Source: Flavobacterium araucananum
Lineage (GTDB): Bacteria; Bacteroidota; Bacteroidia; Flavobacteriales; Flavobacteriaceae
Direction: 5' to 3'
DNA: 64,000 nt
Assembly: GCF_002222055.1 (NCBI RefSeq)
Contig: NZ_MUGS01000034.1
Location: 1-64,000, forward strand
In this document: positions 33,914 to 43,454 of the stretch, one piece after another
Numbering within the stretch: the first letter of the stretch is position 1
How the letters are laid out: each line of letters starts with the position of its first letter
Program-made: the position numbers and the translations under genes
Notes under the pieces: model-generated
Database searches by the model: none
Told to the model about the DNA's origin: nothing
What the model saw: only the letters and a program-made list of their open reading frames with translations

Positions 33914-33935
33914 TACGTAATACAATACGTATTAC
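33914..33935 (-). promoter_or_regulatory. Direct repeats upstream of the response regulator
   Basis: TACGTAATAC (33914-33923) and TACGTATTAC (33926-33935) repeat with a 12-bp step, close to the spacing used by OmpR-type dimers, 34-55 bp before the start codon. This is a candidate autoregulatory site. The remainder of 33936-34173 shows nothing recognisable. Confidence 0.4.
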
Positions 33936-34173
33936 TGTTTTTTGTGGGAGTTAATTTTTTACCGTTTATTTCTAAAAGCGTGTGCTCTATCAATTGAGAC
34001 ATTATATCCAGGACTAGAACATTGGGTCGCAACCCAAACAGATTTGACCCAATTTGATGTTATAAAAGTAATTAAAAAGTAGTACCACCTGCAAAAAAAA
34101 TCAGCAAAGTATAAGATCTTGATCAGAAAAGAAATTTAAAGAAATTAGAAATAAAAAGAGATACAAAAATGTT

Positions 34174-34181
34174 TATATTTG
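34174..34181 (+). promoter_or_regulatory. Candidate TAnnTTTG box for the deacetylase gene
   Basis: TATATTTG lies 52 bp upstream of ATG 34233, a normal leader distance. No -33 TTTG element is obvious. Confidence 0.45.
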
Positions 34182-34232
34182 AGAGATATCAGTACAGGCA
34201 TTCCAATCTCAATCCTAAACGACAATTAAAAT

Positions 34233-35012
34233 ATGAAGCTATTTTTTACCAAAGCAATACTTTTTTTAATATGCTTAACGTTTTTTTCCTGCGAAACCAA
34301 AAAACAAAAGCCAGAGCCCAAACCTTATGCCGCCGGAGTAATTTTGTCTTTTGATGATGCCTATGTCGATGAATGGTATGAAGCTGATCAGGCTTTGAAA
34401 AAATACGGATGGAAAGCCACTTTTAATGTTTGCAGAATAGATTCTATTGGAGCACCACAAATCAGGAAACTTCTTGAATTACAAAAAGAAGGTCATGAAA
34501 TCGCCGCTCACGGTTATCACCATTATAATGCTGTTAAGTTTGTCAAACAACACGGAATCGATGCCTATATGAAGCAGGAAATAGACCCTATGATTGTCTC
34601 CATGAAACGCCTTAATTTTAAGGTAACAACTTTTGCTTATCCCTACGGAGAAAGATCTGAGGCATTGGACAGAGCATTATCGAATGATTATAAAATAATA
34701 AGAGGAAGGTCGTTTGGAGGTCAGGTTCCGGAGAAACAAAATAGTTATTTTAATAATTCTAAAATAGTTTTTGCTTTTGATATTGACAACAGTCACATTC
34801 ATTTTAGTATTCCGTATGTGTTAGAATTATTGGATTATGCCAAAAAGAACAATAAAATATTGCTCTTATGCGGACACAGGCCTGTAAAAAATGTAACCGA
34901 AAATTATCAGACAAAAATTGAAACGCTGGAATTTATCTGTAAGTATATAAAACTTAACGATCTTAAATTCTATAAAACATCAGATCTTGATGATTTGCTT
35001 CCTGAGGAATAA
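34233..35012 (+). CDS. Polysaccharide deacetylase (NodB fold) lipoprotein
   Basis: The protein has 259 residues. The signal ends in the lipobox FFSC (Cys ~20), so it is a lipoprotein. The NodB/CE4 motifs are AGVILSFDDAYVDEW (catalytic Asp pair), GHEIAAHGYHHYN (metal His), FAYPYGERSEALD and LLLCGHRPV. The family removes N-acetyl groups from peptidoglycan, chitin or poly-GlcNAc in the cell envelope. Motif 1 reads SFDDA instead of TFDDG, seen in divergent members. It is transcribed from a TATATTTG box; downstream lie two palindromic repeats and the convergent MprF-like gene. Confidence 0.82.
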   Translation: MKLFFTKAILFLICLTFFSCETKKQKPEPKPYAAGVILSFDDAYVDEWYEADQALKKYGWKATFNVCRIDSIGAPQIRKLLELQKEGHEIAAHGYHHYNAVKFVKQHGIDAYMKQEIDPMIVSMKRLNFKVTTFAYPYGERSEALDRALSNDYKIIRGRSFGGQVPEKQNSYFNNSKIVFAFDIDNSHIHFSIPYVLELLDYAKKNNKILLLCGHRPVKNVTENYQTKIETLEFICKYIKLNDLKFYKTSDLDDLLPEE

Positions 35013-35034
35013 GATTTTTTTTGATTTTTTAGCT

Positions 35035-35091
35035 ACAGATTAAAAGGATTAGCACAGATTTTTTAATCCTTTTAATCCTTTAATCTGTGGC
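35035..35091. repeat. 57-bp palindromic repeat, copy 1
   Basis: ACAGATTAAAAGGATT at one end and AATCC-TTTAATCTGTGGC at the other make it self-complementary. It is identical to 35138-35194. It stands between convergent genes and may act as a bidirectional terminator. Confidence 0.7.
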
Positions 35092-35137
35092 GGATTTTTT
35101 TACGCAGATTTTGCAGATTTAGTTTTTTTTTTTTGCC

Positions 35138-35194
35138 ACAGATTAAAAGGATTAGCACAGATTTTTTAATCCTTTTAATCCTTTAATCTGTGGC
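35138..35194. repeat. 57-bp palindromic repeat, copy 2
   Basis: This is an exact copy of 35035-35091, 103 bp further on, ending 14 bp before the stop of the MprF-like gene. Similar AATCTGTGGCTAT tails follow the MITE-like elements near 5480 and 5710, so the sequence belongs to a dispersed family. Confidence 0.7.
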
Positions 35195-35207
35195 TGAATT
35201 TTTAATC

Positions 35208-37832
35208 TTACGGTTTTATGACTTTTGCTAAAATTGAGGGAATCTGAATCAGATCATAATCATCCGTAAAAACAATATATTGATTGTGCCATGACGGCGA
35301 AAATTTATCTTTAAAATCCCGAAGACCTTTATAATGCGAAAACGATTTTACTTTTTCGTAAGCGTATTTCATTGATTTTTCCTGTAATGTTTGCGGATTT
35401 TCGATTCCGCTTAAAGGAGCAAGACCAAGATCTACAGAAGCAATACCTTTTGATTTAAGATAATTAAAAAGTGCGACCATCATAAAATCGATAATGCCAT
35501 TTGGTGCGTCATCCGTTTTTCGGATCAGGTCATAAGTGCTTTCATTTTTTGCATAATCGGGAATGATATTTAAGAAAGCCAGAATTTTTCCTTCGTTATT
35601 TTCAACTGTTATTATAGTTTGGTTTTTAAGTTCGTCCCAAAGAAAAATACCCTGAGAAAAAAGCATTTCTTTTCGGGAAGTTTCCTGAAGCCATTGGTCG
35701 CTAACGGCTTTAATTTGCTGTAGTAAACCATCTTTTATCGGAGCTTCATTAATGGTGGCTTTCAAACCCAGATCTGTGATTTTTTTTAAGGAATTTCGCA
35801 ACGATTTTCGGTTTTGCCCTTCAAGATGAAATTCCTCCAGAGCCACAACAGCCGCCTGCCCCAGAAAAAAGTATTTTTTACCAATTGTGGTATACGTTTT
35901 TAAACTTGCTTCGGGGATGCGATAATATAGGCTTCTTAACCCGAAATCATAACAAAATTGGTCAAATTCAATAATACAAAGTCTAATTTCTTCGGTTGTT
36001 GAGCCAACAGGATTTTCGAGAACAACGGCAAAATTTCCTGACAATCGATACGATAGAAAAGCATTTTTGCTTTGAGCAATAAAAATCAATTTATCAAAAT
36101 AGGTTTTAAAATAATCCAGGCTCGAATTGCCATATTGGTTTAGAAGTTCCCTTGCAATTTCTTTTTCTTCCGGACTCAACGTATACTTCAGGATCGAAGG
36201 TTTTACCAACGTATATATTAAAAAAGCAAAAGACAGGAAACCACTAATTTTTAGTGAGATTAAAAAATGCATTGCAAAAGTTCCTGTTGGATGCAGATTG
36301 TCACTACCCGCCAAAAAATAGTTTTGTAGTGTATATCGAATCGATTCTGTTAAGCTAAAATCGATATTAAAGTGTTTTTTATCAAAGAAATAAAACCCCA
36401 ATACACCATAAATTAAAACCGCCAGAATACTTAACAATGAGGTTTGCAGCCCAATTATACCAAGCTTTGGATTTGTTTTTACATAATATTGTTTTCGGGT
36501 TGCAACAAGGACACAAAGCACCAGAAAGGCAACAGTAGATTCTTCAAAATCGATAGCTTTGGTAAGATTTCCGATCAAAGAAACTACTGCCAGTATTAAG
36601 GCAAACCACCACGCCATACGAAGTCCCTTAAGCATAAAAGCAGCCGTAACCAATAGAAACAAACCAGCCGTTAAGACCAGATAATTAGAGGCATGAATGG
36701 CTTCTAACGGCAAAAAATCTTTTAGGATAATAAGCCTTTGGTTGATTGCCGGCGTGAGAACAGATATAATATTTATAATACCAAGCGTTAGCAAAAGCAA
36801 TGCAGGCACGAGACGCAGCAAGAGTTTCCGGATTTTTGAAATAAACAAAATCATCCCTGCAAGCAACGGAAGCCAGAATTCGAAAATCCTGTAGAAAAGT
36901 GTTATAGCAACAGCTTCCATATTATTATAGCCATATTGTATTAATACATAACCCATAGAAACTTCGACAGCACCCAAACCTCTTAAAAACGGAGAGATTA
37001 TCAAGAAAATAACGGCGATCACATACGCCATTGTTGCAGCAAAAACCGAAGCTTCGAATTGCAAAGCTTTCATGGCGATGTACACATGTGCAATGCCAAC
37101 GGCATCGATTATGAGCGAACACAATATGATTTTAAAAAACTTGGTTCTGTTTATTTTATGCTCCTGAAGATCTATTAAAAAAGGCTCTATTTTGGGAAAA
37201 CTTTTTAAGAGTAGCCTGTAAAATCTTCCTTTTTGAATGATCGAATTAAACAATAAAACAAACAGCGGTATGATAACGATTACAAGACCTAAAACGAGCC
37301 ATTCTGTATAACCAACAGAGCCTTCTAAAAGGGAGAACAGAAATAACGGTATAGCAAAAAGTAGCACAGAAACGATCCCAACAAATCCGTAGATAGCAGA
37401 TGCCAGATGAACCTCAGTTCTGGTAGTTCCTTTTTTTAATAAAGGATCCGTAAAAAAGAACAGAGAAGTAATGCCACCCGCAGGTATAAAAACACTTATA
37501 AAATTACGCTTTAAGAATAAAATGTTGGCATCCCGCCAGGTTATTTTAGCATCAATCGCAGCAAACGAGACCACATACATTAATCCCTGCAAAAAGATAT
37601 AGAGAATCGTGACCAGAAAACCAATTAAGATCCATAACGGCTGAGCTTGCGCAATGCTATTTTTGATTTGATACAGTTCGTTTTGCTCTTCTTTGATGAA
37701 CCAAAAACCAATAAAAAAGAAAATCAATGTCAGAATGATTTGCCCCGTTAATTTGCCATTTTTAGAGAAAAAAGCAGCAATTCTTTTTTTGAGTGTACTC
37801 AAAACGGTATTTGTATTTTTTGTTTCTTTCAT
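35208..37832 (-). CDS. mprF: MprF-like phosphatidylglycerol lysyltransferase/flippase
   Basis: The protein has 874 residues. The N-terminal ~540 residues hold about 14 membrane helices, beginning with the flippase-like domain (FLKRNFISVFIPAGGITSLFFF, then FLIISPFLRGLGAVEVSMGYVLIQYG, a UPF0104/LPG-flippase signature). The C-terminal ~310 residues are the cytoplasmic LPG-synthase domain (DUF2156, GNAT-like): NAFLSYRLSGNFAVVLENPVG, FCYDFGLRSLYYRIPE, FHLEGQNRKSLRNSLKK, GIIDFMMVALFNYLKSKGIASVDLGLAPLSG. In MprF these add an amino acid from aminoacyl-tRNA to phosphatidylglycerol and flip it, giving resistance to cationic peptides. The aminoacyl specificity cannot be read here. Confidence 0.87.
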   Translation of the reverse strand: MKETKNTNTVLSTLKKRIAAFFSKNGKLTGQIILTLIFFFIGFWFIKEEQNELYQIKNSIAQAQPLWILIGFLVTILYIFLQGLMYVVSFAAIDAKITWRDANILFLKRNFISVFIPAGGITSLFFFTDPLLKKGTTRTEVHLASAIYGFVGIVSVLLFAIPLFLFSLLEGSVGYTEWLVLGLVIVIIPLFVLLFNSIIQKGRFYRLLLKSFPKIEPFLIDLQEHKINRTKFFKIILCSLIIDAVGIAHVYIAMKALQFEASVFAATMAYVIAVIFLIISPFLRGLGAVEVSMGYVLIQYGYNNMEAVAITLFYRIFEFWLPLLAGMILFISKIRKLLLRLVPALLLLTLGIINIISVLTPAINQRLIILKDFLPLEAIHASNYLVLTAGLFLLVTAAFMLKGLRMAWWFALILAVVSLIGNLTKAIDFEESTVAFLVLCVLVATRKQYYVKTNPKLGIIGLQTSLLSILAVLIYGVLGFYFFDKKHFNIDFSLTESIRYTLQNYFLAGSDNLHPTGTFAMHFLISLKISGFLSFAFLIYTLVKPSILKYTLSPEEKEIARELLNQYGNSSLDYFKTYFDKLIFIAQSKNAFLSYRLSGNFAVVLENPVGSTTEEIRLCIIEFDQFCYDFGLRSLYYRIPEASLKTYTTIGKKYFFLGQAAVVALEEFHLEGQNRKSLRNSLKKITDLGLKATINEAPIKDGLLQQIKAVSDQWLQETSRKEMLFSQGIFLWDELKNQTIITVENNEGKILAFLNIIPDYAKNESTYDLIRKTDDAPNGIIDFMMVALFNYLKSKGIASVDLGLAPLSGIENPQTLQEKSMKYAYEKVKSFSHYKGLRDFKDKFSPSWHNQYIVFTDDYDLIQIPSILAKVIKP

Positions 37833-38057
37833 AAGAATAACACTTGTTTTGACTTTGCTATAAAAATACTACATTAATTGGTTTTTTATGATGAATGTAT
37901 GTTTTAAAATCAAGGAATTGAGAATGGTACCGAAATTATTTAATAAGGAAATAATACTTAAAAATAGGCTATTTTTTTGTAAGATAAAAATTCAGGAATT
38001 GATATGTTCTGAGATCAATTGAATTAAAAAATAACGTATATTTATGCATCAATCGTA

Positions 38058-41000
38058 ATGAAGGCTATGGATAATAAAAAACAAGTGTTTCAGACTGAAA
38101 CAAAATTGCGCTGGAGAACTTTTCAATGGTCAACCAGATTGATCCTTTTTTTGATCTTAATGTTGATTCCCATTTTTATTCTTACGCTGCATCGCGGTTT
38201 AAAACCTTCCTTACCTATATTAGGCAATGACACATCGGCACAAAAATTAGTAAATCCAAGTGTTCCGGTAGCACTCACGCCCAAAGAACTTAGAAAATAT
38301 AAAGGTTTCGACAGCTTTTTGAGATCAAAGTCGAAAATGGAAAATCTCAAAAAACAAAATCAGACAATTGATTTCCCTCAGGTTCGCGCTGCTTTTTATG
38401 TCGATTGGGACCCGCAAAGTTTGTTTTCGCTTCAAAAAAATATTGATAAACTCAATATGGTTGTTCCGGAATGGTTTTTTTTAGATCCTAAAACAGATTT
38501 GCTGCGCACAGAAATTGATACGGCAGCATTGAAAATCATGAAAAAAGCCGGAATAAAAATTGTTCCGCTTATCAATAACATCAACGAATCCAAAGGCGAA
38601 GGAGAGTTTGATGGCGATTTGATCCATCGTATACTACACGACAATGTAAAAAAAGAAAGACTAATTAATGATATTGTCAAAAATCTTAAGCAATATAACC
38701 TTCAGGGAATAAATATTGATTTTGAAGAGTTTAAAGAAACCAGCGATGAACCTATTATTGCTTTTCAAAAAGAGCTGTATGAAAAACTTCATCCAATGGG
38801 ATATATCGTTTCGCAGGATATTATGGCAAACGACGACGATTTTAATATAAAAGCATTGGCGCAGTACAATGATTATATGTTTTTGATGGCGTATGATGAA
38901 CATTACAGCGGCAGCGTTCCCGGAGCGATAAGCAGCCAAAAATGGACCGAAAGAATTCTGGATCAGGTTGCCAAAGAGATTCCGTCAAATAAGATTATCC
39001 TTTGTTTTGCCGGTTATGGGTATGATTGGGAACAAAATAAAGAAGCCGTAACAGTAACCTACGACGAGGCTCTCTCGCTTGCAAAGCAATACAGTGCAAC
39101 GATAACCTTTAATGATAACAGCTATAATAACTCATTTAGTTATACAGACGGAAGAGGCAAAAAACATGATGTTTATTTTACAGATGCCGCTACAAATTTT
39201 AATACCATTCGTTTTGCAGACGAATATGGTACTGCCGGTACCGCATTGTGGAGATTGGGGAGCGAGGATGGCAGGTTATGGCATTATTACAATCGAAGTC
39301 TAACAAACAAAAGCATTGCCAAAACGGCATTTGATTTTAGAACATTAGAGAAAGTACACATGAGTTTTTCGACACCGGATTATATAGGCGAGGGCGAAAT
39401 TCTAAATGTACTGACCGATCCTCAGCCCGGAAAAATTAAACTTCAGTCAGATGCAAATGAGTCGATAATAACCGAGGAAAAATATGTAGAGCTACCTACA
39501 AAATATGTCATTAGCAAGTTTGGTAATGTGCATAAAGAGGTGGTGCTAACGTTTGATGATGGACCGGATCCTACCTATACACCACAAATTTTGGATATTT
39601 TGAAACGCGAAAAAGTGCCTGCCGCTTTTTTTGTCGTAGGACTTCAGGGCGAGAATAATATCCCGCTTTTGCAACGCATCTATACCGAAGGGCATGAGAT
39701 TGGAAATCACACTTTTACCCATCCTAATATTGCAGTAGTAAGCAAAGAACGCGCATCTGCAGAGATGGAAACAACACGTTTATTGATCGAAGCCGTTACA
39801 GGACGAAGTACCGTACTTTTTAGAGCTCCTTATAATGCAGATGCTGAACCAACAACAGAGGCAGAGTTAAGACCCGTTGCCCTGAGCAAAGCCCAGAATT
39901 ATTATACGGTTGGCGAGAGTATTGACCCAAACGACTGGGAAAAAGGAGTATCTGCAGATAGTATTTATGCCAGAGTAACCAGAGAATATGAAGCTGATCC
40001 TACCAAAGGAATTATCCTGCTTCATGATGCCGGCGGTAACAGGCAGGCAACGGTGGAGGCTTTGCCAAGAATTATTAAATACTTTAAGGATAAAGGAATT
40101 CAATTTACAACCGTTTCTAAATTATTAGGAAAAACCAAGAACGAGATCATGCCAAAAGCCAAAGGGAATTTGGTTACCATCGATAATATCATTTTTGACT
40201 TAGGATATTGGTTTGGTAATTTTATAACAGTTGTTTTCTGGCTGGCAATTTTGTTAGGATTTCTGCGTATCTTGTTAATGGCGATTATGGCTTTTACCAA
40301 AAAATGGAAAGACTATAAACATCCCCCACAGTACAATGCGACAGGAGATACACATCCAAAAGTAAGTATCATTGTGCCGGCTTATAATGAAGAAGTCAAT
40401 GCCGTAAAAACCATTCACAACTTGCTGCGTCAGGATTACCCTAATTTTGATATTATTTTTGTCGATGATGGCTCAAAAGACAGCACCTACAATCAGGTTG
40501 ATGCAGCGTTCAAAAATCACGATATTGTAAAAGTACATACCAAAGTAAACGGAGGTAAAGCATCTGCACTTAATCACGGAATTGCCATTACACAGAACGA
40601 TTTTGTGGTTTGTATTGATGCCGATACGCAACTAAAAACAGATGCCCTTTCGCAATTAATGAAGTGTTTTACATTGCAGTTTAAAGACCACGAACAAGTA
40701 GGAGCCGTTGCCGGAAATGTAAAAGTAGGCAACGAAAATACCATGTTGGCAAAGTGGCAAAGTATCGAATATACAACCGCGCAAAATTTTGACAGACGTG
40801 CTTTTGATCTCATTAACGGCATTACCGTTGTGCCTGGAGCTATTGGCGCATTTAGAAAAGAAGCCATCAAAATTGCCGGAGGTTTTACAACAGATACACT
40901 TGCCGAAGATTGTGATTTAACCATTAGAATATTACGCAATAACTACCGAATTGTTAATTGTGTAGAGGCTGTCGCTGTTACTGAGGCGCCCGAAACGCTG

Positions 41001-41456
41001 AACGAATTTATGAAACAGCGTTTTCGATGGAGTTATGGTATCATGCAGGCATTCTGGAAAAATCGTGATGCCTGTTTTAATCCAAAATACAAAGGACTGG
41101 GAATGGTTTCGTTGCCTAACGTATTAATTTTTCAGATTGTGCTTCCTGTTTTTGCACCGCTCGCAGATTTAATTCTGATAGTAAGCTTAATCTGGAATCA
41201 TAACGATACAGACAGTCTGCATAAAATAGGGATTTACTATCTCGTATTTATGTTGGTAGACATGCTGGTTAGTCTGATTGCTTTTATTTTCGAGAAAGAA
41301 AAGTTAAGCAAACTAATCTGGCTTATTCCGCAACGATTTGTGTACCGTCAATTAATGTATGTTATATTGTTCAGGGCTATCAGAAGAGCCATAAAAGGAG
41401 AAAGTCAGAGTTGGGGAGTACTAACCAGAACCGGAAATGTAGGTTCGTTAGAGTAA
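38058..41456 (+). CDS. Three-module membrane enzyme: GH18-like, NodB deacetylase, GT2 synthase
   Basis: The protein has 1132 residues. The N-terminal membrane helix is at ~28-45. Residues ~108-430 are a GH18-like barrel with the catalytic-site strand NLQGINIDFEEF (~214-225; the usual DGxDxDxE with Gln-Gly first) and YMFLMAYDEHYSG. Residues ~490-690 are a NodB deacetylase with VVLTFDDGPDPTYT (~498) and GHEIGNHTFTHPN. A membrane helix lies at ~715-740. Residues ~768-1000 are a GT2 synthase: VSIIVPAYNEE, FVDDGSKDST, CIDADTQ, LAEDCDL and QRFRW (QxxRW, ~990). C-terminal helices follow. It resembles a fused exopolysaccharide machine of the PgaC/PgaB or chitin-synthase type that makes, deacetylates and trims a GlcNAc polymer. 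Confidence 0.88.
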   Translation: MKAMDNKKQVFQTETKLRWRTFQWSTRLILFLILMLIPIFILTLHRGLKPSLPILGNDTSAQKLVNPSVPVALTPKELRKYKGFDSFLRSKSKMENLKKQNQTIDFPQVRAAFYVDWDPQSLFSLQKNIDKLNMVVPEWFFLDPKTDLLRTEIDTAALKIMKKAGIKIVPLINNINESKGEGEFDGDLIHRILHDNVKKERLINDIVKNLKQYNLQGINIDFEEFKETSDEPIIAFQKELYEKLHPMGYIVSQDIMANDDDFNIKALAQYNDYMFLMAYDEHYSGSVPGAISSQKWTERILDQVAKEIPSNKIILCFAGYGYDWEQNKEAVTVTYDEALSLAKQYSATITFNDNSYNNSFSYTDGRGKKHDVYFTDAATNFNTIRFADEYGTAGTALWRLGSEDGRLWHYYNRSLTNKSIAKTAFDFRTLEKVHMSFSTPDYIGEGEILNVLTDPQPGKIKLQSDANESIITEEKYVELPTKYVISKFGNVHKEVVLTFDDGPDPTYTPQILDILKREKVPAAFFVVGLQGENNIPLLQRIYTEGHEIGNHTFTHPNIAVVSKERASAEMETTRLLIEAVTGRSTVLFRAPYNADAEPTTEAELRPVALSKAQNYYTVGESIDPNDWEKGVSADSIYARVTREYEADPTKGIILLHDAGGNRQATVEALPRIIKYFKDKGIQFTTVSKLLGKTKNEIMPKAKGNLVTIDNIIFDLGYWFGNFITVVFWLAILLGFLRILLMAIMAFTKKWKDYKHPPQYNATGDTHPKVSIIVPAYNEEVNAVKTIHNLLRQDYPNFDIIFVDDGSKDSTYNQVDAAFKNHDIVKVHTKVNGGKASALNHGIAITQNDFVVCIDADTQLKTDALSQLMKCFTLQFKDHEQVGAVAGNVKVGNENTMLAKWQSIEYTTAQNFDRRAFDLINGITVVPGAIGAFRKEAIKIAGGFTTDTLAEDCDLTIRILRNNYRIVNCVEAVAVTEAPETLNEFMKQRFRWSYGIMQAFWKNRDACFNPKYKGLGMVSLPNVLIFQIVLPVFAPLADLILIVSLIWNHNDTDSLHKIGIYYLVFMLVDMLVSLIAFIFEKEKLSKLIWLIPQRFVYRQLMYVILFRAIRRAIKGESQSWGVLTRTGNVGSLE

Positions 41457-41507
41457 TAATTCTGTGTTTTCGGGAGCCAAAATAAAACACACGATTTACA
41501 TCTCAAT

Positions 41508-41543
41508 AAAAAACCAGTAAAGTTAATTTTTACTGGTTTTTTT
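41508..41543. terminator. Bidirectional hairpin terminator
   Basis: AAAAACCAGTAAA pairs with TTTACTGGTTTTT around a short loop, with T and A tracts. It separates the convergent genes ending at 41456 (+) and 41570 (-). Confidence 0.85.
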
Positions 41544-41569
41544 ATAAATATATATTGAAAATAAGTGTG

Positions 41570-42541
41570 TTAGCTTACAATATCGCTTAAAGCCTGAAAT
41601 ATATTCAAAGGATATTCGGCAATTCTGTTACAAAGGTACAAATACCATTCTTTACCATATACAAAGTATAATTTTGTTGGATAACCTTGCTCTTTTAGTC
41701 TTATAAGTTGCTCCGTCTGAATGCCGTATAAACTTTCGAATTCATATAAATCCTTATTAGGTTTATAGTTTTCAAGCATTGCAACAACTTCTCTTTGTAT
41801 TGCGTCATGATGTGTAGCAATAGCACAGCTGTGTTTTCTTGAAAGAAGCTGATCTATATAATACAAATAACGCTCATCGAGTGCGCTGCCTCTGGAAATA
41901 GAAATCCCCTCAGGAGTTTCAAAAGCTCCTTTTACGATTCTTATTCTTCCTTTTTGCTGAATCAAATCTTCAAAATCATCTTTTGATCTGTGCAAATAAG
42001 CCTGAAGCGTAATCGAAACATTACTGTAATTTTGAGAAGCAGTTTTATAAACATCAATAACAGCATCGGTTATTTCGATATTTTCGGCACTGATAGTTAC
42101 TTCAATATTTTCTTTTTTAGCCTCCTGACATATTAAATCTAAGTTGTTCAGGCATAAATCTTTGGATATTGACAAACCAATGTGCGAAAGATCAAGAGAA
42201 AAAGTCGAGTTCAGTTTTTGTTTTGAAATCTCCTGCGCTATGCTCACAAATTCAGTAGTAGCCTCAAAAGCCTCTTTTTCAGTTAGCGTATTTTCGCCCA
42301 TGAATTCGATAGAAGTCTTAAAACCTTGCTTGTTCTGGTCTTTAACCTTAACAATAGTTTCTTCTAATGTTTCTCCACCAATGTAGCGGTCAGCCGCTTT
42401 TTTAATGGTTTTAAATAAAACTTCGTTCGACAGAATGTATTCTTTTGCTTGTTCATTTAAGGCGGCTTTTCTCAAAGCACTTGCTCCCAGTAGTAATAAA
42501 TTTTGTTCTGTTATTACCTTATTTATTTCTATAGACTCCAT
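41570..42541 (-). CDS. Proline dehydrogenase family protein
   Basis: The protein has 323 residues from ATG 42541; the longer frame starts at a TTG (42568) that lies upstream of the TATATTTG box. The fold is that of small monofunctional ProDH: LRKAALNEQAKEYIL at the start, NLDLICQEAKKENIEVTIS, VSITLQAYLHRSKDDFEDLI, RIRIVKGAFETPEG, ERYLYYIDQLLSRKHSCAIATHHD and YEFESLYGIQTEQLIRLKEQG-YPTKLYFVYGKEWYLYLCNRIAE. It oxidises proline to pyrroline-5-carboxylate with FAD in the cytoplasm. The last motif (YxPYGxxWxxYLxRRxxE in family members) is kept in altered form, and the RR pair is NR here, so substrate specificity may differ. Confidence 0.78.
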   Translation of the reverse strand: MESIEINKVITEQNLLLLGASALRKAALNEQAKEYILSNEVLFKTIKKAADRYIGGETLEETIVKVKDQNKQGFKTSIEFMGENTLTEKEAFEATTEFVSIAQEISKQKLNSTFSLDLSHIGLSISKDLCLNNLDLICQEAKKENIEVTISAENIEITDAVIDVYKTASQNYSNVSITLQAYLHRSKDDFEDLIQQKGRIRIVKGAFETPEGISISRGSALDERYLYYIDQLLSRKHSCAIATHHDAIQREVVAMLENYKPNKDLYEFESLYGIQTEQLIRLKEQGYPTKLYFVYGKEWYLYLCNRIAEYPLNIFQALSDIVS

Positions 42542-42545
42542 ATTA

Positions 42546-42553
42546 CAAATATA
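42546..42553 (-). promoter_or_regulatory. Candidate TAnnTTTG box, leaving almost no leader
   Basis: TATATTTG on the minus strand ends only 4 bases before ATG 42541. If this is the promoter, the transcript is leaderless or nearly so. Confidence 0.35.
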
Positions 42554-42822
42554 ATAACCACATATCAAAATATATCGATTCGATACTTTTTATTTTAACT
42601 AATTTTTAATTGAAAAAGGGGAGTATCAATCAGATTTTATACAAAATACAGTTCCTGTTTTTTTAAAGCAAGAAAGAAAAACCTAAAAAAGAAAGTAAGA
42701 TTTGGAGAATACCAGGAGCAAGCTTATTAGCGAAGTAGTAATTAGAACAGAAGTTTTAGTGCAGCAGTAAAAATCCGACTTTGTACAAAAATGGGATTTT
42801 TAATTTTTAGAAGCAGTGTTAT

Positions 42823-43140
42823 TTAATGAGAATTGTCTGTGAGAAGAGAATTTTCTATAATACTTTTTACACTTTGAATAAAAGTTTCAGTATTGTTGAT
42901 TTCGTCTTTAAGATAAATGTCGTAATTCGTGAGCTTAAACTGTTCGAGCATATCTTTTTTTAGAAACTTTATCATGGATTCGATACTTCGGGTATCATTT
43001 TCATTTTGCCTTTTCAACTCTCGTTGTTTGCTTTCCAGATACGCTAAAGTCTTTTTTAATCTTTGTACATTTATTTTGTCCACACTTAATCTTCTTAGAA
43101 TTAATAAAATAACGATAATCAGGAATAAGATAAAATTCAA
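42823..43140 (-). CDS. Small single-helix membrane protein with coiled coil, unknown function
   Basis: The protein has 105 residues. Residues ~2-16 are hydrophobic (NFILFLIIVILLIL), followed by a charged helical stretch (INVQRLKKTLAYLESKQRELKRQNEND). The frame starts with TTG at 43138-43140, and there is no upstream in-frame ATG within reach, so the start is uncertain. The layout (N-terminal anchor, long helix, short tail) resembles small division or phage-shock type proteins but no family is recognised. It is flanked by gene-poor spacers (42542-42822 and 43141-43387) where I see nothing else. Confidence 0.45.
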   Translation of the reverse strand: MNFILFLIIVILLILRRLSVDKINVQRLKKTLAYLESKQRELKRQNENDTRSIESMIKFLKKDMLEQFKLTNYDIYLKDEINNTETFIQSVKSIIENSLLTDNSH

Positions 43141-43387
43141 TATTTTTCCAAAAACGTAATAGTGAATTGAATTTATCTCATTACGAGACTATCGTTTCTG
43201 TTAATTACGTTTTATTTGACTTTTTAGATTGAAATATAATGCAAAAAAAATGTAAATGCCCTCAATAATATCAAATGTATAGTTGTAACACCTTGAAATA
43301 CTTGGTTTTATAAGTAAAGTAATACGATAATTATTTTCAATTATTTTTTATCACTTCAGTAAAAACAACCTTATAATTGCCTAAAAC

Positions 43388-43431
43388 AAAAAAAGCTGTG
43401 CTTTCCTGATTAAGAAAACACAGCTTTTTTT
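43388..43431 (-). terminator. Terminator of the RidA gene
   Basis: AAAAAAGCTGTG and CACAGCTTTTTT form the stem, with an inner TTTC/GAAA pairing. It is 24 bp after the stop at 43455. Confidence 0.8.
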
Positions 43432-43454
43432 AAGAATGCTTTTTATAGAATAGA

